64,000 nucleotides of DNA, taken from the NCBI GenBank assembly GCA_905215935.1, contig CAJMRY010000007.1, positions 15,520-79,519 on the forward strand, written 5' to 3'. Positions within the stretch are counted from its first letter, which is position 1; each line of letters starts with the position of its first letter. Both the position numbers and the translations under genes were made by a program. This document shows, piece by piece, positions 38,587-48,939 of this stretch. A model generated the notes under the pieces. The model made no database searches and had not been told where the DNA came from. It worked only from the letters and a program-made list of their open reading frames with translations. This stretch comes from an uncultured bacterium (GTDB lineage: Bacteria > Bacillota > Clostridia > TANB77 > CAG-508).

Positions 38587-40284
38587 ATGAAAAAATATAC
38601 ATTTATTTTCGTTTTATCGTCTACTTTATGTATATTTGGTATAATTATTTTTTCTCCAATATATCTATCTAATAATCTAATTTTTATATATGCCATTCAT
38701 CCATTTAATATATGCACAGCATATCCAATCTTTTGGAATAATATAAAAGTTCTATTTATAATTATATATATTTATTCTTCTTTAATTATTTCTAATTATG
38801 CATATATCCATATTTATAAAAAAATTCAAAAAAAATCAATAATAAATAATCATACAAAATTAAATTTATCTATTTCTAATTTGAATTTATATATAGGATA
38901 TGATGAAAAAAATAATGACATATATATTCCAGAAAAATCACTGTATCAAAATATATTAATTACTGGAACTATTGGAACTGGAAAAACCAGTAGTGCTATG
39001 TATCCTTTTACGAAGCAACTAATTGAACATAACCATTTTGATTATGCTAATAAAATTGGTATGCTAATATTAGATGTTAAAGGAAACTATTACCGTGAAG
39101 TATATAAGTATGCCAAAATTTACAATAGATTAGATGACATAATTGTAATAGAACTTAATGGAAAATATAAATACAACCCTTTAAATAAGCCTAATCTGAA
39201 AGCTTCTGTATTAGCAAATAGGCTAAAAACAATACTTTTATTATTCTCAAAAAATAATACAGAATCCTATTGGTTAGATGAAGCAGAGAAAATATTAGCA
39301 GAATGTATAAAATTATGTAGACTATACAATGATAATTATGTAACATTCGAAGAAATCCATAAATTAGTAACTAATAAAGATTATTATGTCGAAAAAATTC
39401 AAATACTTAGAAATAATTTTTTGGTACAAGACTTTGATAATGAAAAAAAATATGATTTATTATCATCAATCACATTTCTAGAAGATGAATATTGGAAAAT
39501 GGATGAAAGAACATTATCTATCTTAAAGTCTGAAATAACAAGAATTACAAATTATTTTGTTTCTGATTATAGTGTTTCTAAAACTTTTAATCCTCAAATT
39601 AACGAAGAAAATTTTTATGGTTTCACTGATTTAATAAATGATGGTAAAATTGTCATTTTAAATATGAATATTGCAGAATATAGAAACCTATCTAAAATCA
39701 TTGCAACATATCTAAAATTAGATTTTCAAACCGAGGTATTATCTAGACTATCTAAAAAAAATATAACAAGAACTGTCGCATTTATATGTGATGAATATCA
39801 CGAATATATAACACTTAATGATGCTGACTTTTTTTCTCAAAGTCGTGAGGCAAAATGTATAAATCTTGTTTCGACACAAAGCTATAGCTCTTTACTAAAT
39901 ACATTGCAAAATAATACCAATTTAAATGTAATCCTTCAGAGCTTAGTAAATAAATTGTGGTTTAGAAGTGATGATCTTTTTACTATAGAAGAAATACAAA
40001 AACAAATAGGTAAAGAAGAAAAAGAAAAAATATCTAAAACTATATCCGAAAATTCAAACGATACTTCATATAATTATCTTAATAATTCATTTTATTCAAA
40101 CAAGTCAAATATAAGTGAAAGCATAAATCAGTATTTTCAATCAGATTATATTTATGACACAAATTTTTTTACACAAAATTTAAAAACTTTTACTTGTATT
40201 GCTTTCATCTCTGATGGAATCAATATCATTCCTCCTCAAAAAATAAATTTAATTCCATATTTTAAAGAAAGGAAAAATGTATGA
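38587..40284 (+). CDS. VirD4/TraG-family type IV coupling ATPase
   Basis: 565 aa. Two N-terminal transmembrane helices (about 5-28 and 53-76), then the motor domain: Walker A TGTIGTGKTSSAMY (near 131), a TraG-type MLILDVKGNYYREV, Walker B VAFICDEYHEYI (near 400) and the conserved FFSQSREAKCINLVSTQSY. Coupling proteins bring substrates to a type IV secretion channel or conjugation pore. The usual QAQL-like all-alpha domain is reduced. It overlaps the next gene by four bases (ATGA). No relaxase gene is in the window, so protein rather than DNA export is possible. Confidence 0.88.
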   Translation: MKKYTFIFVLSSTLCIFGIIIFSPIYLSNNLIFIYAIHPFNICTAYPIFWNNIKVLFIIIYIYSSLIISNYAYIHIYKKIQKKSIINNHTKLNLSISNLNLYIGYDEKNNDIYIPEKSLYQNILITGTIGTGKTSSAMYPFTKQLIEHNHFDYANKIGMLILDVKGNYYREVYKYAKIYNRLDDIIVIELNGKYKYNPLNKPNLKASVLANRLKTILLLFSKNNTESYWLDEAEKILAECIKLCRLYNDNYVTFEEIHKLVTNKDYYVEKIQILRNNFLVQDFDNEKKYDLLSSITFLEDEYWKMDERTLSILKSEITRITNYFVSDYSVSKTFNPQINEENFYGFTDLINDGKIVILNMNIAEYRNLSKIIATYLKLDFQTEVLSRLSKKNITRTVAFICDEYHEYITLNDADFFSQSREAKCINLVSTQSYSSLLNTLQNNTNLNVILQSLVNKLWFRSDDLFTIEEIQKQIGKEEKEKISKTISENSNDTSYNYLNNSFYSNKSNISESINQYFQSDYIYDTNFFTQNLKTFTCIAFISDGINIIPPQKINLIPYFKERKNV

Positions 40285-40610
40285 AAAAAAATATTTTTTT
40301 TATATTATTCTCAATTGTCTTTATTATTATTTTATTATTTTCTTTTAGCCAATTTTCATTTTCAGCAGATCCTAAAATCGTAACAAAGCTAAATTCTGCC
40401 TTTACCAAAATTAAACAATGGATTATAAAACTTGCAACTCCTGCGGCAGCTGTAGCTGTTGGAACAGGCATATTTATGAAAAAGTTTAGCTTTGGAGACG
40501 AAGAAAGATTAAGAATTGGAAAAAAATTAATTCGTGGTTCATTATTTTCTTATGGTTTTATTTTGGCAACAGATTTAATACTTGCAGCAATAAAAAGTTT
40601 AATTGGATAG
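40281..40610 (+). CDS. Pilin-like (VirB2/TrbC-type) membrane protein
   Basis: 109 aa. Signal-like N-terminus (basic KK, then a long hydrophobic run ending about residue 29), and two further hydrophobic helices, LATPAAAVAVGTGIF and LFSYGFILATDLILAAI, separated by a short polar loop. This hairpin layout, and the position between the coupling ATPase and a VirB6-like protein, match VirB2/TrbC pilins of Gram-positive type IV systems. The start overlaps the coupling protein by four bases. Assignment is by topology and context rather than by a specific motif. Confidence 0.75.
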   Translation: MKKNIFFILFSIVFIIILLFSFSQFSFSADPKIVTKLNSAFTKIKQWIIKLATPAAAVAVGTGIFMKKFSFGDEERLRIGKKLIRGSLFSYGFILATDLILAAIKSLIG

Positions 40611-40622
40611 GAGGTATTGCTT

Positions 40623-41504
40623 TTGAACTCTTCATCAGTAAATATAACAGAAATTATTGCTAATAGTATAAATAATTTATTTAGTAACTTATTTTCATCA
40701 ATTGATAATAATATTTATTTAATATTAGATGAAATTACATTCATAAATACAGACATTTTTAATGATTCATTTTTTCAAAAAATTTTTGGTACTAATTCAT
40801 ATAATGGATTATTATTAATTTGTAATTCGTTATTAATATCATTTATCATCTTTTATTGTATAAAATTAATATATTCGCATTTAACTTTTACAGCAGTAGA
40901 AAAACCATTTCAATTTTTATTTAAATTATTAATTTTCGGAATATTAATGAATTCATCTCTTTTTATTTGCGAACAGATTATTAACATAAATTCGTTGATC
41001 TCATTAGCTATACGAGAAATTGGAGAAAATATATTTAATATCAATGTCAATTTTACAGAAATAATAAAAAAAATAAATACTGTAATAGTTATTGGTAATA
41101 ATGACTTTAATTTATTCTCTATGGATGGCATTATTAAAAGTTTTTTATCTTTTGAATTAATTAATTTGCTTTTTACATATTCACTTAGATATATACTTGT
41201 TAAAATATTTATTCTTATTTCTCCTTTTGCATTTTTATCTTTAATTTCTAATACAAGCAATTGGTTCTTTAAATCTTGGTTCAGAGGATTCTTTGCTTTA
41301 CTAATAATTCAGAGCTTTGTAAGTATAATTCTACTTATAATATTTTCAATAAATATTGAATCAAATAATATGCTATTAAAATTGTTATATTTATCTTCAC
41401 TTTATGCTTTAACCAAAGCTAACATTTATATAAAAGAATTGGTAGGTGGTATAAGTACAACTTTTTCTAATAGTGTTCTAACTGTTAAAAATTTATTAAA
41501 ATAA
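40623..41504 (+). CDS. VirB6/TrbL-like polytopic membrane protein
   Basis: About 293 aa with five to six membrane helices (near 55-78, 95-118, 180-215, 228-255 and 262-280) and a soluble N-terminus. Size, helix count and place in the operon fit VirB6/TrbL, the inner-membrane channel part. TTG at 40623-40625 is eight bases after GGAGG and is preferred to the TTG at 40617, which is too close. The C-terminal helix ends ELVGGISTTFSNSVLTVKN, a common style in TrbL proteins. No other motif. Confidence 0.75.
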   Translation: MNSSSVNITEIIANSINNLFSNLFSSIDNNIYLILDEITFINTDIFNDSFFQKIFGTNSYNGLLLICNSLLISFIIFYCIKLIYSHLTFTAVEKPFQFLFKLLIFGILMNSSLFICEQIININSLISLAIREIGENIFNINVNFTEIIKKINTVIVIGNNDFNLFSMDGIIKSFLSFELINLLFTYSLRYILVKIFILISPFAFLSLISNTSNWFFKSWFRGFFALLIIQSFVSIILLIIFSINIESNNMLLKLLYLSSLYALTKANIYIKELVGGISTTFSNSVLTVKNLLK

Positions 41505-41518
41505 ATGGAGGTGATTTT

Positions 41519-41803
41519 ATCAATTTTATAATTCCACAAAACTATAAATATAAAAATAAAATACTTGGGTTTATAGATTATCAAACAATTACTTTTAATT
41601 TTATATGGGATGCTATAATATTCCTTGCCTTAAACATGTTTAATATTAATTTAAGTTTAAAAATATTTCTTTTTATAGTACTTTGTTTTCCTCTTTTTCT
41701 CATTAGTATTATTAGTTTTACAAACGAAAGTATAATTTACGTATTATCATATATTTATAATTTTCTAATAAATAAAAAAATTTATGTTTATAAGAAAACA
41801 TAG
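41519..41803 (+). CDS. PrgI/VirB3-like membrane protein with apparent AUC start
   Basis: 94 aa: FIIPQNYKYKNKILGFIDYQT at the N-terminus, two adjacent membrane helices, and a C-terminal ENSIIYVLSY-like stretch ending in a basic tail. This is the usual plan of PrgI-family proteins, which sit beside VirB4. No ATG, GTG or TTG is available near the ribosome binding site; GGAGG at 41507-41511 is seven bases before ATC 41519-41521. The gene ends with TAG and is followed by an AT hairpin (ATAGTAT/ATACTAT). Confidence 0.72.
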   Translation: MNFIIPQNYKYKNKILGFIDYQTITFNFIWDAIIFLALNMFNINLSLKIFLFIVLCFPLFLISIISFTNESIIYVLSYIYNFLINKKIYVYKKT

Positions 41804-42292
41804 TATTAAAATACTATTTATTTAAATATAATTAAACTAAATAGTATTACATTTTACTATATTATATTTTGTTTTATTTTTTATATTTTATTATATTTAA
41901 TCTTTTTATATTCTATATGTAAACTACTATCTCCTACTTAAATTATAAAAATTAAATTTATTATAAATATTTATATAGATTTAAAATATTTATATTCATA
42001 TTATTTTCTACTATTTTACATGTTTTATAGAAAACTTATCTTTATAGTTTCAAATAAATACTACCAAAATATTAATATTCAAATGTTACAGTTCAGTAAT
42101 AAAAAATTTTTAATCCCAAAATATTTTTTAAGACTTTTTATATAAACTTTTACTTATATGCCTTAAACAAATCAATAATTTATGATCTTATTAAACTATA
42201 ATTTTCAAATTCATAATTTCTCTTTAATATATTGTAAAAGTTGCTTCGAAATGATATAATTTGACAAAATATTTTAGAGAGGAAGTATATAT
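41804..42292. other. AT-rich non-coding gap
   Basis: About 490 bases. A short hairpin at 41,801-41,818 may end the secretion-like operon. TTGTAA (42232-42237), a 17-base spacer and TATAAT (42255-42260) make a good promoter for dnaD. Nothing else is recognisable; all frames are broken by stops. Confidence 0.6.
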
Positions 42293-43258
42293 ATGAAACT
42301 AGAACAAAATGATAAACCACTTTTATTTTCTTATACAGAGCTACCAGATGTATTTTTTACAGAATATATATCTCAGACACCTGGAGACTACATAAAAGTA
42401 TATCTATATATGATATTCTTATCCAAATATGGTAAAGATATAAAAATAAATGACTTATCAAAAAAATTAGAATTACCTTTAAAAACCATTCAAGACGCAA
42501 TAAAATTTTTAGAGGATGAATCTCTAATTACAAAGAAAAATACTGGTTTTATCATTAATAATTTGCAAGAATTAGAGTTACATAAATTATACAATCCAAA
42601 AATAACTTCTTCTCCAGAACAATTGAAAAAAACTGCTGAAAATCAATATCGTGCAAAAGCAATTGAAAATATTAATAACGAATTTTTTCAAGGAATAATG
42701 TCTCCATCATGGTATAGTGATATTGATTTATGGTTTAGTAAATATAATTTTGATGAAGAAGTAATGATTGCACTATTTAGATATTGCTTTAACAGATCTG
42801 CTCTTCATAGAAACTATATTCAGGCAGTAGCAGATGCATGGGCAAAAAATAATATAAAAACATTTAATGATTTAGATATTTATTATGAAAAACAAGAAAA
42901 ATTAAAAAAATTATCTAAAACAATTTCTAAAAAACTAGGAATCACAAGACAATTATCACAATATGAGGAAGCATATATTGAAAAATGGACCATTGAATTT
43001 AATTATTCTATGGACATTATAGAAATAGCACTAAAGAGAACTACCTCTAAAGCCAACCCTAGTTTTGATTACTTAGATAAATTACTTACAGATTGGCATG
43101 ACAGAAAATTTATTACTGCTGATGATATACAGAAATTTTTAAATGAAATGAAACAAAAAAATAAAAATGTAAAAGAATTAGAAAAGAAATCTGGATACCA
43201 AAACTATGAACAGAGAAATTATGATAATTTAAACAATCTATATGCTAATAACATATAA
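42293..43258 (+). CDS. dnaD: DnaD-domain replication initiation protein
   Basis: 321 aa. An N-terminal winged-helix region (GDYIKVYLYMIFLSKYG then a DNA-binding helix) and two DnaD C-terminal domains, the last ending YLDKLLTDWHDRKFITADD, the DnaD/DnaB2 signature. DnaD proteins prepare the origin for helicase loading. It is 17 bases upstream of the helicase-loader gene, with its own promoter and RBS GAGAGGAAG. Whether it is strictly DnaD or the related DnaB of Bacillus cannot be told, as two DnaD-2 repeats suggest either. Confidence 0.88.
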   Translation: MKLEQNDKPLLFSYTELPDVFFTEYISQTPGDYIKVYLYMIFLSKYGKDIKINDLSKKLELPLKTIQDAIKFLEDESLITKKNTGFIINNLQELELHKLYNPKITSSPEQLKKTAENQYRAKAIENINNEFFQGIMSPSWYSDIDLWFSKYNFDEEVMIALFRYCFNRSALHRNYIQAVADAWAKNNIKTFNDLDIYYEKQEKLKKLSKTISKKLGITRQLSQYEEAYIEKWTIEFNYSMDIIEIALKRTTSKANPSFDYLDKLLTDWHDRKFITADDIQKFLNEMKQKNKNVKELEKKSGYQNYEQRNYDNLNNLYANNI

Positions 43259-43275
43259 AAAAGGATGTGAACTTT

Positions 43276-44280
43276 ATGAATAATACAAATTTAAAAAAAC
43301 TTTTGAATGAGTACGAAAGAAAACGTATACAAGAAGAAAACGACTTAGAATATAGAAAAAATAAATTATATAACTCTTATCCTAGATTACAAGAAATCGA
43401 TAAAGAGCTTAGTTCTTTGGCAATATCTTCTGCTAAACAGCTTATACAAAAAAACAGTAAGGACATTATAAATAATTTAAATAATAGTATAAATAATTTA
43501 AAAAAAGAAAAAAATGAACTTCTTTTTTCTATAGGAAAAGACTATAATTATTTAACACCTAATTATGATTGCAATATTTGTAAGGATACTGGATACATAA
43601 TAAATAATTATGAAACTAAAATGTGTAATTGTTTAAAACAAAAACTTTTTAATTTAGAATATAATAAATCTAATTTTACAAATCTAGAAAAACATAATTT
43701 TTCTGCCTTTGATTCCACAATTTATTCAAATGTTGTGGATAAAGTAAAATTTGGATGTGATAAATCTCCAAGAGAAAACATAGAAATTATCAAACAGATA
43801 GCTATTAACTTTATAGATAATTTTGATGATTTAGATGAAAAGAATTTACTTTTTACTGGTAATACTGGTCTTGGAAAAACATTTTTATCTAGTTGTATAG
43901 CAAATGAACTTATAAAAAAACAAAAAACTGTTTTGTATCAAACTGCTCCTGTTATGTTAGATTCAATTATAGACTATAGATTTGGTAAAAATTCTAATAA
44001 TATTTACAATAATATTTTAGATGTAGATTTATTAATTATAGATGATCTAGGTACCGAATGTATGAATAATATGAAATTTACTGAGTTGTTTAATATAATT
44101 AATACTAGATTATTAAATCAAAATAATAAACCTACTAAAACAATAATCTCTACTAATTTAAATATACAAAATTTATTTAGTTCTTATGATGAACGAATTG
44201 TATCAAGATTTATTGGTTATTATAGTATTTGTAGATTTTTTGGAGAAGACTTACGATTTAAATTGAGAAATAAGAATTAA
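43276..44280 (+). CDS. dnaI: Replicative helicase loader (DnaI/DnaC type ATPase)
   Basis: About 334 aa. An N-terminal coiled region is followed by a zinc-binding motif, CNICKDTGYIINNYETKMCNC, then an AAA+ core with TGNTGLGKTFLSSCI, Walker B LLIIDDLGTE and a sensor region ISTNLNIQNLF. It loads the DnaB-type helicase at the origin together with DnaD. ATG at 43276 is chosen; a GTG at 43267 touches the ribosome binding site. Confidence 0.92.
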   Translation: MNNTNLKKLLNEYERKRIQEENDLEYRKNKLYNSYPRLQEIDKELSSLAISSAKQLIQKNSKDIINNLNNSINNLKKEKNELLFSIGKDYNYLTPNYDCNICKDTGYIINNYETKMCNCLKQKLFNLEYNKSNFTNLEKHNFSAFDSTIYSNVVDKVKFGCDKSPRENIEIIKQIAINFIDNFDDLDEKNLLFTGNTGLGKTFLSSCIANELIKKQKTVLYQTAPVMLDSIIDYRFGKNSNNIYNNILDVDLLIIDDLGTECMNNMKFTELFNIINTRLLNQNNKPTKTIISTNLNIQNLFSSYDERIVSRFIGYYSICRFFGEDLRFKLRNKN

Positions 44281-44329
44281 AAATAATCCTCATTTATTAT
44301 GAGGATTATTTTTATAATATTTTATATTT

Positions 44330-45060
44330 ATTCTAATTATATTAATAATAGAATTACTTTTTCTTTTAGATAAAATATTTTTTGTATATATACTGTTTAT
44401 TTTATTATAATCATATGTTTTAAAATTAATTTTATTTATTTTGTATTTAATTATTCGAACGTCATTATTATGTAGATTAAGTATTATTATTTATAAATTA
44501 TACATACTTATTTATGTTTCTGTTTTATTCTTTATTTTAATAATCTATTTTTATTTACATATTTTATTGTAATTTATTTTATATTATTTTATTTAACTAT
44601 TTAATTATTTATTTATTTTGTATTTTTGGTATTTTCTATTTTAATAACTTATTTGTTTTTTGCATATTTTTATTATAATTTATTTTATATTATTTTATTT
44701 AACTATTTAATTATTTATTTTTTGCATTTTTATTATTTTTAATTTTAATAATTTATTTATTTTTATTTATATGCTTTATTATAATTTATTTTATATTATT
44801 TTATTTAACTATTTAATTATTTATTTTTTGCATTTTTATTATTTTTAATTTTAATAATTCATTTTTATTCACATGTTTTATTATAATATATTTTCTATTA
44901 CTTTATTTAAATATTTAATTATTTATTTTGCATTTTTATTATTTTTAACTTTAATAATTTATTCACATGTTTTATTATAATGTATTCTCTATTATTTTAT
45001 TTAACTATATATTTATTTTATATTTTTTATTATTTTCTATTTTGATATTTCGTTTACTTT
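44330..45060. repeat. AT-rich tandem repeats, about five degenerate ~100-bp units
   Basis: From about 44,563 the text TATTATAATTTATTTTATAT recurs with nearly constant spacing (about 95-107 bases; anchors near 44,565, 44,671, 44,778, 44,880 and 44,974). Each is followed by a TTTAACTATTTAATTATTTA stretch and a TTTGCATTTTTATT stretch. The top strand is almost free of G. No gene; it sits downstream of gyrA. Slippage-prone and possibly a recombination or unwinding region. Confidence 0.75.
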
Positions 45061-45061
45061 T

Positions 45062-45131
45062 TGTTTATCTATTTTAATATTAAAATAGATAAACAAAATA
45101 ATAGAACAATTTACAAAATTGTTCTATTATT
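45062..45131 (-). terminator. Two back-to-back perfect palindromes ending gyrA
   Basis: 45097-45112 pairs with 45116-45131 (16 pairs around ACA; AATAATAGAACAATTT), directly after the gyrA stop. Next, 45062-45095 is a second palindrome (TGTTTATCTATTTTAAT and its complement). They would stop transcription of gyrA before the AT repeats. Confidence 0.85.
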
Positions 45132-45137
45132 TTTCTA

Positions 45138-47573
45138 TTAATCATCATTCTCTTGAACAATAATTTCAATGCTAACAACTTTTCCTCCATCATTTGTTCT
45201 CATAAGTGTTACACCTTGTGTTGCTCTTCCCAATACACTAATTTCTCCAACATTTAGTCTTATAATAGTGCCTTTATCAGTTATTAACATTACATCTTCT
45301 TCTCCATTTGCAATTCTAATGCCTACTATATTACCTGTTTTCGGTGTCACTTTATAAGTAATTACACCTCTACCGCCTCTATTTTGCACTCTATACTCAT
45401 CTAATTCAGTTCTTTTTCCAAATCCATTTTCTGTTATTGCAAGTAATGTTGCTTTACTTCCAGATATTATAGATTCCATTCCAATTATTGCATCATCATC
45501 ATCTAAACGCATTCCTATAACACCTTGTGCTGATCTTCCTACAGGTCTTACATCTTTTTCATCAAAAGTAATACATAATCCCTTTTTAGTAACTAGTACA
45601 ACATTGTCTTCTCCATCTGTAAGTCTTACATCTATTAGCTCATCATCTTCTTTTAAAGTTATAGCTAATAATCCCGTCTTTTTTGCTGAATTATATTCTG
45701 TTAGTGCTGTCTTCTTTATTAAACCGTTCTTTGTTCCCATTAATAAATACTTTCCATCAGCGAAGTTAGAAATTGGAATTACTGCTGATATTTTTTCTCC
45801 ATTATCTAATCTTAATAAGTTAACAATAGCTGTTCCTTTAGCAGTTCTACCACCTTCTGGAACTTCATATCCTTTTAACTTATATAGTTTACCTTTATTA
45901 CTAAAGAATAATATTGTATCATGTGTAGATGCAGTAAATATTTGTTTAACAAAATCTTCTTCTCTAGTAGAAATACCAGTTATTCCTTTTCCACCTCTTC
46001 TTTGGCTTTTATATGTATCTATTGGCATTCTCTTAACATATCCAAAATGTGTTAATGCTATAACAGTTTGCTCTTCTTTTATTAAATCTTCTAAATCTAA
46101 TTCTCCTTCAGCACTAACTATTTTTGTCTTTCTTTCGTCTCCATATTTTTCTTTTATTGCTGTTAATTCTTCTTTTATAATATCAAATACTAACTTTTCA
46201 CTTCCTAATATTGCTCTTAAATGCTCGATTAACTTCATTAATTCATTATATTCTTCTTCAATTTTCTCACGTTGCAATCCTGATAATGTTTTTAATCTCA
46301 TATCTAGTATTGCTTGTGCTTGAATATCTGAAAGTTTAAATCTTTTCATCAATCTTTCTTTTGCATCATCATAAGAAGATCTAATTATATTTATAATTTC
46401 ATCAATGTTATCTAATGCAATTTTTAATCCTTCTAGTATATGTGCTCTTGCAAGTGCTTTATCTAATTCAAATTGTGTTCTACGAAGTATTACAGTTTTT
46501 CTATGATCAATGTAGTATTCTAGACATTGTTTTAAAGTTAATACTTTAGGTTCTCCATCAACTAACGCTAACATTATAACTCCAAAGGTATCTTGCATTT
46601 GAGTAAACTTATATAATTGATTTAATACGACTTGGGCATTTGCATCTCTTTTTAGTTCTATTACTACTCTAACACTTTCTTCTCTATCTGATTCATCACG
46701 TAAATCTGATATTCCCTCTATTCTTTTATCCCTTGCTAGTGATGCAATATTTTCGATAAGCTTTGCCTTATTAACTTGATATGGTAATGATGTAACAACT
46801 ATTCTTTGTTTATTACCACTCATTTCTTCGATTTCTGCCTCTGCTCTTACTGTAATTTTTCCTCTACCTGTGGTATATGCTTGTTTTATTCCTTCCCTAC
46901 CTAATATTATTCCTTCTGTTGGAAAATCTGGACCCTTAATTATTGACATCAACTCTTCATCAGTTATATTATCTTCTTCAATCATTTTTATAATACCATC
47001 AATAACTTCACTTAAATTATGTGGAGGTATATTAGTAGCCATACCCACAGCAATTCCAGAAGACCCATTTATTAATAATGTAGGTATTTTTGAAGGTAAT
47101 ACTTTTGGTTCTTGTAATCTATCATCATAGTTAGGCATAAAGTCAACTGTATTTTTTTCTATATCCGTTAACATAGTTTCTGCTATCTTTGCCATTCTTG
47201 CTTCTGTATACCTCATAGCAGCTGCCCCATCACCATCAATAGAACCAAAGTTACCATGCCCATCTATTAAAGGATATCTCATTGAGAAATCTTGTGCTAA
47301 TCTTACCATTGCATCATATACTGATGAATCTCCATGAGGATGATACCTTCCTAAAACAGATCCTACTGTGTTTGCACATTTTCTGTATGGTTTATCTGAA
47401 GTTATTCCATCTTCATACATTGCATATAAAATTCTTCTATGTACTGGTTTTAATCCATCTCTAACATCTGGTAATGCACGAGATACAATTACACTCATTG
47501 CATAGTCAATATATGAATTTTTCATCTCGCTTTCGATGTCTCTTTCAATTATTTTTCCATCTTGTGTAGCCAT
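45138..47573 (-). CDS. gyrA: DNA gyrase subunit A
   Basis: 811 aa. The catalytic Tyr region AAAMRYTEARMAKIA, the quinolone-resistance region HPHGDSSVYDAMVRLAQDF and the C-terminal six-bladed domain with a GyrA-box QRRGGKG are all present. ATG follows GAGAGGG. Together with GyrB it introduces negative supercoils. It is separated from gyrB by the type IV secretion-like VirB4 cluster, whereas in most relatives gyrB-gyrA are adjacent. Confidence 0.98.
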   Translation of the reverse strand: MATQDGKIIERDIESEMKNSYIDYAMSVIVSRALPDVRDGLKPVHRRILYAMYEDGITSDKPYRKCANTVGSVLGRYHPHGDSSVYDAMVRLAQDFSMRYPLIDGHGNFGSIDGDGAAAMRYTEARMAKIAETMLTDIEKNTVDFMPNYDDRLQEPKVLPSKIPTLLINGSSGIAVGMATNIPPHNLSEVIDGIIKMIEEDNITDEELMSIIKGPDFPTEGIILGREGIKQAYTTGRGKITVRAEAEIEEMSGNKQRIVVTSLPYQVNKAKLIENIASLARDKRIEGISDLRDESDREESVRVVIELKRDANAQVVLNQLYKFTQMQDTFGVIMLALVDGEPKVLTLKQCLEYYIDHRKTVILRRTQFELDKALARAHILEGLKIALDNIDEIINIIRSSYDDAKERLMKRFKLSDIQAQAILDMRLKTLSGLQREKIEEEYNELMKLIEHLRAILGSEKLVFDIIKEELTAIKEKYGDERKTKIVSAEGELDLEDLIKEEQTVIALTHFGYVKRMPIDTYKSQRRGGKGITGISTREEDFVKQIFTASTHDTILFFSNKGKLYKLKGYEVPEGGRTAKGTAIVNLLRLDNGEKISAVIPISNFADGKYLLMGTKNGLIKKTALTEYNSAKKTGLLAITLKEDDELIDVRLTDGEDNVVLVTKKGLCITFDEKDVRPVGRSAQGVIGMRLDDDDAIIGMESIISGSKATLLAITENGFGKRTELDEYRVQNRGGRGVITYKVTPKTGNIVGIRIANGEEDVMLITDKGTIIRLNVGEISVLGRATQGVTLMRTNDGGKVVSIEIIVQENDD

Positions 47574-47656
47574 ATTTTTTCCCTCTCTTCTATATATTGT
47601 CTTTAGTTATTATACTAGAACCATTTTAAATATGCAAGAAAAAACTTCATTTTTTA

Positions 47657-47690
47657 AAATAAATAGTTCCCTAGGGAACTATTTATTTTC
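47657..47690. terminator. Perfect 34-bp palindrome between gyrA and the coiled-coil gene
   Basis: A flawless palindrome centred between 47673 and 47674 (core AGTTCCCTAGGGAACT). As RNA it is a strong hairpin and could end the gene at 47838 or act in the gyrA leader. Confidence 0.75.
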
Positions 47691-47837
47691 TGAATCAAAA
47701 TTTCTTATGATTTAAAATTTAAAAATTTGAAAAAATTCTTTTTTGATATAAACTTTTCTTGATAAAAATCCTTTTTACTAAAATTTAATTTAAGAAATAA
47801 TTTTTATTTTTAATTACAGATAAAACAATACAAATAG

Positions 47838-48488
47838 TTATAATAACCTTTTTGTAAGTTCTAATTCCTCATTAGTGAGATTAAAATCACCTCCTTTCTT
47901 TTTTATAATTAAATGTATATTTTCTAATTCTCTAATTTCTTTTATTTTCTCTTCTAATGGTACTATATCTTTCATATTTTTTTCTATTTTTTTATATATT
48001 TTTTCCATGTTTTTTAAATCTTTAGAGTTATAAAACTCTTTCCATTCATTAATATATTTATCATTTTTTTGAAATGCATTTACATATTTTTTTATTTCTT
48101 TATCTAGCTCTTGTTCTATTTTATTTACAATAGTATCTTTATTTTTTTCTAATTTATTTATTTGTTGAGTACTCAAATTATATGAATCTTTTATAGTAGA
48201 TATAATTTTGCTCGTTTCTTTTTCAATATCTAAATCACTTATATCTTTATTTTCTTTTTTTTCACCTTTGTTATTAATTATATCTTTAGTAAAATCTGCA
48301 ACTTTTTTTGATAACTGACTTAACCTTAATTGATCTTTTATTTCTATTACTTTATCCTCTATTGAATCTGGTAAAAAAACTTTTAATATTTCATTATATA
48401 TATTATCAATTGTTTTATTTATTTTTTCACCAAATTTCTCATCAATATCGTTTAAAGTTTCTTTAATTCCTCTTGCTGTTAATTCCAT
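47838..48488 (-). CDS. Coiled-coil protein of unknown function, next to the secretion-like cluster
   Basis: 216 aa, nearly all helical and rich in Lys and Glu, with heptad-like stretches (KKVADFTKDIINNKGEKKEN, IEKETSKIISTIKDS, KIYKKIEKNMKDIVPLEEK). It begins TARGIKETLNDIDEKF. No membrane segment, signal peptide or catalytic motif. ATG follows AAAGGAA. It lies 450 bases downstream of the MinD-like ATPase on the same strand. A structural or scaffold role, or a secreted substrate of the apparatus, would be speculation. Confidence 0.75.
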   Translation of the reverse strand: MELTARGIKETLNDIDEKFGEKINKTIDNIYNEILKVFLPDSIEDKVIEIKDQLRLSQLSKKVADFTKDIINNKGEKKENKDISDLDIEKETSKIISTIKDSYNLSTQQINKLEKNKDTIVNKIEQELDKEIKKYVNAFQKNDKYINEWKEFYNSKDLKNMEKIYKKIEKNMKDIVPLEEKIKEIRELENIHLIIKKKGGDFNLTNEELELTKRLL

Positions 48489-48939
48489 TTTATTCCTTTC
48501 TTCAAATAAATTAATATACCATTTTTATTAATTTAAATTAAATCAACTTATATAATATTTATGATTATATTAATTATACATAATTTTTTATTTTATTTGT
48601 TATTCAATAACTATTCATTTAATTATTATTTAGTTAGTTCATTTTAAATATTTATTATCTCTATATTTTAAATTTACTTATTTATTTCTTGTTTAATTAT
48701 ATATTTAATTATTTAGTTTATTTATTTTTATTCATATTATTAAATTTAATTTTTATTGTTTGCATAATTTTTTATTGTTTTCTCTAAAATTATATAATCT
48801 AATTTTCACTTACTTAATTACATATATTACTATTTCATTAATAATTAACTTTTTAAAATAATATTACTCTCTTTAATTTAAATTTAAACTTTATATAATA
48901 TTTTATTACTAATTGCAATTTATTTTTTATAATTGATTT
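48489..48939. other. T-rich non-coding gap
   Basis: About 450 bases of T-rich top strand with scattered TTTAATTATT-like strings similar to the repeats at 44.5 kb but without clear periodicity. No gene, RNA or terminator is evident. Confidence 0.6.

Noticed and set aside
44330..45060. CRISPR array
   Set aside because: The units are about 100 bp, degenerate and AT-only, with no short exact repeats separated by unique spacers and no cas genes.
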